A stretch of 64,000 nt of DNA from Herpetosiphon gulosus (GTDB lineage Bacteria > Chloroflexota > Chloroflexia > Chloroflexales > Herpetosiphonaceae). Positions 60,676-64,000 of the stretch are shown in pieces. Numbering within the stretch: the stretch's first letter is position 1; each line of letters opens with the position of its first letter. The stretch covers positions 1-64,000 of the forward strand of contig NZ_BAABRU010000012.1 of assembly GCF_039545135.1 (NCBI RefSeq), read 5' to 3'. The translations under genes were made by a program, and so were the position numbers. The notes beneath the pieces were generated by a model. It was not told where the DNA came from. It was given only the letters and a program-made list of their open reading frames with translations, and ran no database searches.

Positions 60676-60924
60676 ATCCCCAAAGGGATAATGGATTTAA
60701 GAGATTGTTGCCCCGTAGCGCCTCAAACTGAAGCGTTAGAATACGCCCATAGCCAGTGAACGGGCTTTTTTAAGCTATAACTCTCACCAAACCGCGACAA
60801 TCCCCTTTTGCTGAAAGGAGGGATACAATTTAATATTACTCTTTTGACATTTTAGCCACATGCTCACGATTGTACCTCTTGGAATTGACTGGTATTACAT
60901 ACACACTTGTGTGTGGAGGATGGC
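60676..60924 (+). promoter_or_regulatory. long 5' leader with hairpins and an internal T run
   Basis: The leader holds tatccc-caaa-ggata at its start (about 60674-60690), a short stem gccc/gggc followed by tttttt (60745-60771) that resembles an attenuator, and tccccttt/aaaggaggga (about 60801-60825). No riboswitch family was recognised. gtggagga precedes the ATG. Confidence 0.35.
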
Positions 60925-63900
60925 ATGGCCAAATTCCCCTTCATTCGGCAAGCAGCCCTCATTGCAATGACGCTCTCATTGGGACTTCAAGGTGCGGCGC
61001 AACCAGCCCGTGCTGAAGTATTGCGTGCTCCGACTGCAACGACCAAGTTCCTCGTTGAACCAAACAGCCCAGCCAACAAATTTGTTCGCACGAATGGCAC
61101 ATTGATTGCCGATTATGGCTCTTTTTCAGTCTGGCAAGTTGCCACAAGCAACGCCAATAGCCTCAATCAATTAGCTGGCGCACAAGCTGCCGATCTTGAT
61201 ACGATTGGCTTACGGGGAATCAGCTTTAATCCTTTAAAGAGCGTTCCCACGCCACAGCCAAGCCTGAGCCAAAGCCCAACTGCCGACCAACAATTGTGGT
61301 TGGTGCAATTTGCGGGGCCGCTCAAGGATGCTTGGTTGGATGAACTGACCAAAGCTGGCGCGGAACGCGTGATTTATATGCCCAACAACGCCTACCTCGT
61401 TTGGGCAAATGGCCAAACCGTGGCCAAACTTGATGCACTCAGCAAGAGCAATGGGGCGATTCAATGGGCTGGTGCTTACCACCCCGAATATCGCTTAGCT
61501 CCTGAGTTCCGCCAAAAGGCCAGCAACCCCGATGCGAAGGGGCTGGTCGATATTACGATTCAGTTCTACAACAGTGCTACGGTTGAGCGTGATGTGCGCG
61601 AAGTACTTGATGCAAGCGCTCAAGTTTACGCGACCCCTTGGCAAGTGCTCAACTTCACCACGATTTCGGTTCAAGTCAGCGAAGCTGCCTTGGCTCCGAT
61701 TGCTCGCCGCGCCAATGTCTACAATATTGAGGCGTGGGAAGCTCCTCAAAAAATGGATGAGCGCCAAGGTCAAATTATTGCTGGTAACGTAACCACTGCT
61801 GGTGGCAAAGTGGTGCCAAACGGCCCAGGCTACCTCTCATGGTTGCAAAGCCAGGGCGTGCCAACTGACCCCAACCAATATCCAATTGTCGATGTTATCG
61901 ATGATGGCTTGGATAACGGCACGACCTCGCCGATTCACCCCGACTTCTATGTTAATGGGATTCGGCCTGGTGCCTCGCGGATCGCCGCAGTTGGTAACTG
62001 TACAGCTGATGCTTCTGGATCAAACCAAGATGGCCACGGTCACCTCAATGTAGGGATTGTTGGTAGCTACAACAACCTGACTGGCTCGCCACACGTTGAC
62101 GGTGCTAGCTCTGGCATTGCTGGAGGCTATCGCGTTGGTCTAGGTATTTCGCCATTCGGGCGCATGGCCAGCACCAAGATTTTCAACAATGGTGGTAGTT
62201 TTGATTTGACCAATTGTGGTGGCGGTAGCAACTACATTGGAATCATTGCGATGGCCTATACCCATGGTGCTGCCATCTCATCCAACAGTTGGGGCTCAAA
62301 CAGTGGTGGCGCGTATACCGCTTCATCACAAGCCTACGACCAAGGAACTCGTGATGCAAGCAGCACCACTGCTGGCAACCAAGAAATGGCTCACATCGTC
62401 GCTGCTGGTAACGCTGGCTCAGGGACGAACACAGTTGGCTCGCCTGGTACTGCCAAGAACGTTATCACCGTAGGCGCAACCGAAAACGTGCGCGACGAAG
62501 GCGTGATGGATGGTTGTGATGAGCCAAATGCCGATAACGCTGATGATATCGCTACGTTCTCAAGCCGTGGTCCAACCGATGATGCACGGGTAAAACCCGA
62601 CATTATGGCTCCTGGAACGCACGTGATGGGTCCAGCTTCACAACAAGCTGACTTTAGTGGTGCTAGCGTTTGTGCGATTGCTGGGAGTGCCTACTACCCA
62701 ACTGGCCAAACACTTTACACTTGGTCGAGCGGTACGAGCCACTCAACCCCAGCGGTTGCAGGGGCTGCTTCATTGCTCTACACCAAATATCGCACCAGCT
62801 TTGGTGGCGGTGTTGCTCCAAGCCCAGCGATGTTGAAAGCCTATATGTTGGCTTCAACCCGCTACATGAATGGTAGCGGTACTGGTGGTACCTTGCCATC
62901 AAACAACCAAGGTTGGGGCGATATGAACTTGGCTCCGGCCTTGGACAACACCCCACGGATTGTGGTTGACCAAACCCGCACCTTTGGCGCAACTGGTGAA
63001 GAATTTACCCAAATTGGCCAAGTTGCCGATTCAGCCAAACCAATCCGAATTACCTTGGCATGGACTGACGCAGTTGGTAGCACCACTGGTAACAGCTATG
63101 TCAACGACCTTGATCTCGAAGTGACAGTTGGTGGCCAAACCTACAAAGGTAACGTCTTCAACGGGGCACTTTCAACCACTGGTGGCACTGCCGATAACAA
63201 GAACAACATCGAAGGTGTGTACTTGCCAGCAGGCGCAAGTGGCGCGATTCAAGTTAAAGTCATTGCCCGCAACATTGCTGGCGATGCCATCCCAGGCAAT
63301 GCTGATACCACCGACCAAGACTTTGCCTTGTATGTTTACAACGGCTCAGTTGGCCCAACCGGTACCTTGACTGGTCAAGTAACCCAAAGCAATAGCAACC
63401 CAGTTGTTGGCGCAATGGTTCGCACCAGCGGTGGTTCAAGTGCTTTGACCAACGCCAGTGGTAACTACAGCATGATCGTACCAGTTGGTACCTATGCTGT
63501 AACCGCTAGCTTGCAAGGTGCGTTCCAAGTTGTCCCAAGCGTATCAATTACCGAAAATGTCACCACGACCCAAAACTTTGTGTTGAGCTATGGCTCGATC
63601 ACTGGAACGGTGCGTGATGCCTTTAGCCCAAGCAACCCAATTATGGGGGCAAATGTTTCGGTGATTGGCTATAGCACCACAACCAACGCCGCAGGCCAAT
63701 ACACCATTCCGGTGGCTAATGTTGGCTCAACCACGGTAACGGTCAGTGCGCCGAAATATGCCACGCAATCACAATCGGTAACGGTGGTTGATGCTGGCAC
63801 GGCGACCCAAGACTTCACTTTGGCGGCTGGCGCGGTCGCAGGGATTGTGACCAACAGCGCGAACGGCGCACCGGTTGCCGATGCAACGGTCGCCATCAGC

Positions 63901-64000
63901 AACCAATATGTTAAGACTAAAGCTGATGGTAGCTTTGCTATTCGCTTGGAGCCAGGTAGCCATACCCTGACGGCTTCGAAGATTGGCTTTGCTGCTGATA
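60925..64000 (+). CDS. second giant S8 protease, paralogue of the preceding gene (cut by window end)
   Basis: Open from ATG 60925 to the window end (1025 codons). MAKFPFIRQAALIAMTLSLG begins a signal peptide with a PARA-E cleavage region. It aligns along its whole length with the first protease: propeptide region, S8 catalytic Asp (IVDVIDDGLDNG, ~322), His (DGHGHLNVGIVG, ~370), Ser (WSSGTSHSTPAVAGAA, ~605), then carboxypeptidase-regulatory repeats (TGTLTGQVTQSNSNPVVGAM, GSITGTVRDAFSPSNPIMGA, GAVAGIVTNSANGAPVADAT). The catalytic region is strongly conserved. Own promoter and leader upstream. The C-terminus is not in the window. Confidence 0.93.
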   Translation, partial: MAKFPFIRQAALIAMTLSLGLQGAAQPARAEVLRAPTATTKFLVEPNSPANKFVRTNGTLIADYGSFSVWQVATSNANSLNQLAGAQAADLDTIGLRGISFNPLKSVPTPQPSLSQSPTADQQLWLVQFAGPLKDAWLDELTKAGAERVIYMPNNAYLVWANGQTVAKLDALSKSNGAIQWAGAYHPEYRLAPEFRQKASNPDAKGLVDITIQFYNSATVERDVREVLDASAQVYATPWQVLNFTTISVQVSEAALAPIARRANVYNIEAWEAPQKMDERQGQIIAGNVTTAGGKVVPNGPGYLSWLQSQGVPTDPNQYPIVDVIDDGLDNGTTSPIHPDFYVNGIRPGASRIAAVGNCTADASGSNQDGHGHLNVGIVGSYNNLTGSPHVDGASSGIAGGYRVGLGISPFGRMASTKIFNNGGSFDLTNCGGGSNYIGIIAMAYTHGAAISSNSWGSNSGGAYTASSQAYDQGTRDASSTTAGNQEMAHIVAAGNAGSGTNTVGSPGTAKNVITVGATENVRDEGVMDGCDEPNADNADDIATFSSRGPTDDARVKPDIMAPGTHVMGPASQQADFSGASVCAIAGSAYYPTGQTLYTWSSGTSHSTPAVAGAASLLYTKYRTSFGGGVAPSPAMLKAYMLASTRYMNGSGTGGTLPSNNQGWGDMNLAPALDNTPRIVVDQTRTFGATGEEFTQIGQVADSAKPIRITLAWTDAVGSTTGNSYVNDLDLEVTVGGQTYKGNVFNGALSTTGGTADNKNNIEGVYLPAGASGAIQVKVIARNIAGDAIPGNADTTDQDFALYVYNGSVGPTGTLTGQVTQSNSNPVVGAMVRTSGGSSALTNASGNYSMIVPVGTYAVTASLQGAFQVVPSVSITENVTTTQNFVLSYGSITGTVRDAFSPSNPIMGANVSVIGYSTTTNAAGQYTIPVANVGSTTVTVSAPKYATQSQSVTVVDAGTATQDFTLAAGAVAGIVTNSANGAPVADATVAISNQYVKTKADGSFAIRLEPGSHTLTASKIGFAAD

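Overview
The window looks like chromosomal DNA of a filamentous Chloroflexota bacterium, most like Herpetosiphon. This is inferred from gene content and style: about 50% GC, very large secreted S8 proteases ending in a YLPLIMRN-type tail, many STAS/sensor proteins, GC-rich dispersed palindromic repeats and 'cttcgtgtcc'/'ggggtcagg' repeats between genes. No rRNA, CRISPR array or prophage was seen.

Layout. 1-6.2 kb: repeat-rich start, an HD-domain protein, a small membrane protein, a secreted CpdB/UshA-like nucleotidase and a large acyl-ACP-reductase-like dehydrogenase. 6.3-10.5 kb: an AT-rich Fic gene, then a TnpB-only IS200/IS605-type element that sits exactly on the start codon of a zinc-ribbon gene; an intact tandem copy follows, then a PH-domain protein. 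10.6-18.2 kb: a PA/LVIVD-repeat lipoprotein with an alpha/beta hydrolase, a two-module protein next to ssb, tRNA-Thr, topA and cobS. 18.6-25.3 kb: fatty-acid beta-oxidation genes (acyl-CoA dehydrogenase, thiolase, FadN-type multifunctional enzyme) with a MarR regulator, interrupted by an oppositely oriented C45-type Ntn hydrolase. 25.7-32.2 kb: a complete, tightly overlapped Wadjet (jetABCD) plasmid/phage defence operon. 32.8-39.8 kb: mutY, a hydrolase, a membrane protein/response regulator/histidine kinase cluster, a GrdB-like gene split by an in-frame TGA, trxA, adk and tRNA-Leu. 40-50.5 kb: envelope proteins, including a 1368-residue protein with six repeats, and three STAS proteins. 50.6-53.5 kb: leuS behind a T-box leader. 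54-64 kb: two tandem giant S8 proteases, the second cut by the window end.

The most interesting observation is at 37.5-38.4 kb. The in-frame TGA lies where GrdB-family proteins carry selenocysteine, in a UxxC motif (U-G-I-C), and a perfect 8-bp hairpin starts 10 nt after it, the spacing expected of a bacterial SECIS. I read this as one selenoprotein gene rather than two ORFs. Second are the footprint of the TnpB element (removing 7708-9218 restores an ATG and the reading frame of the zinc-ribbon gene) and the Wadjet operon.

Starts were moved inward from the longest ORF where a clear ribosome-binding site, signal peptide or family start required it. All family assignments are by eye, with no database search.
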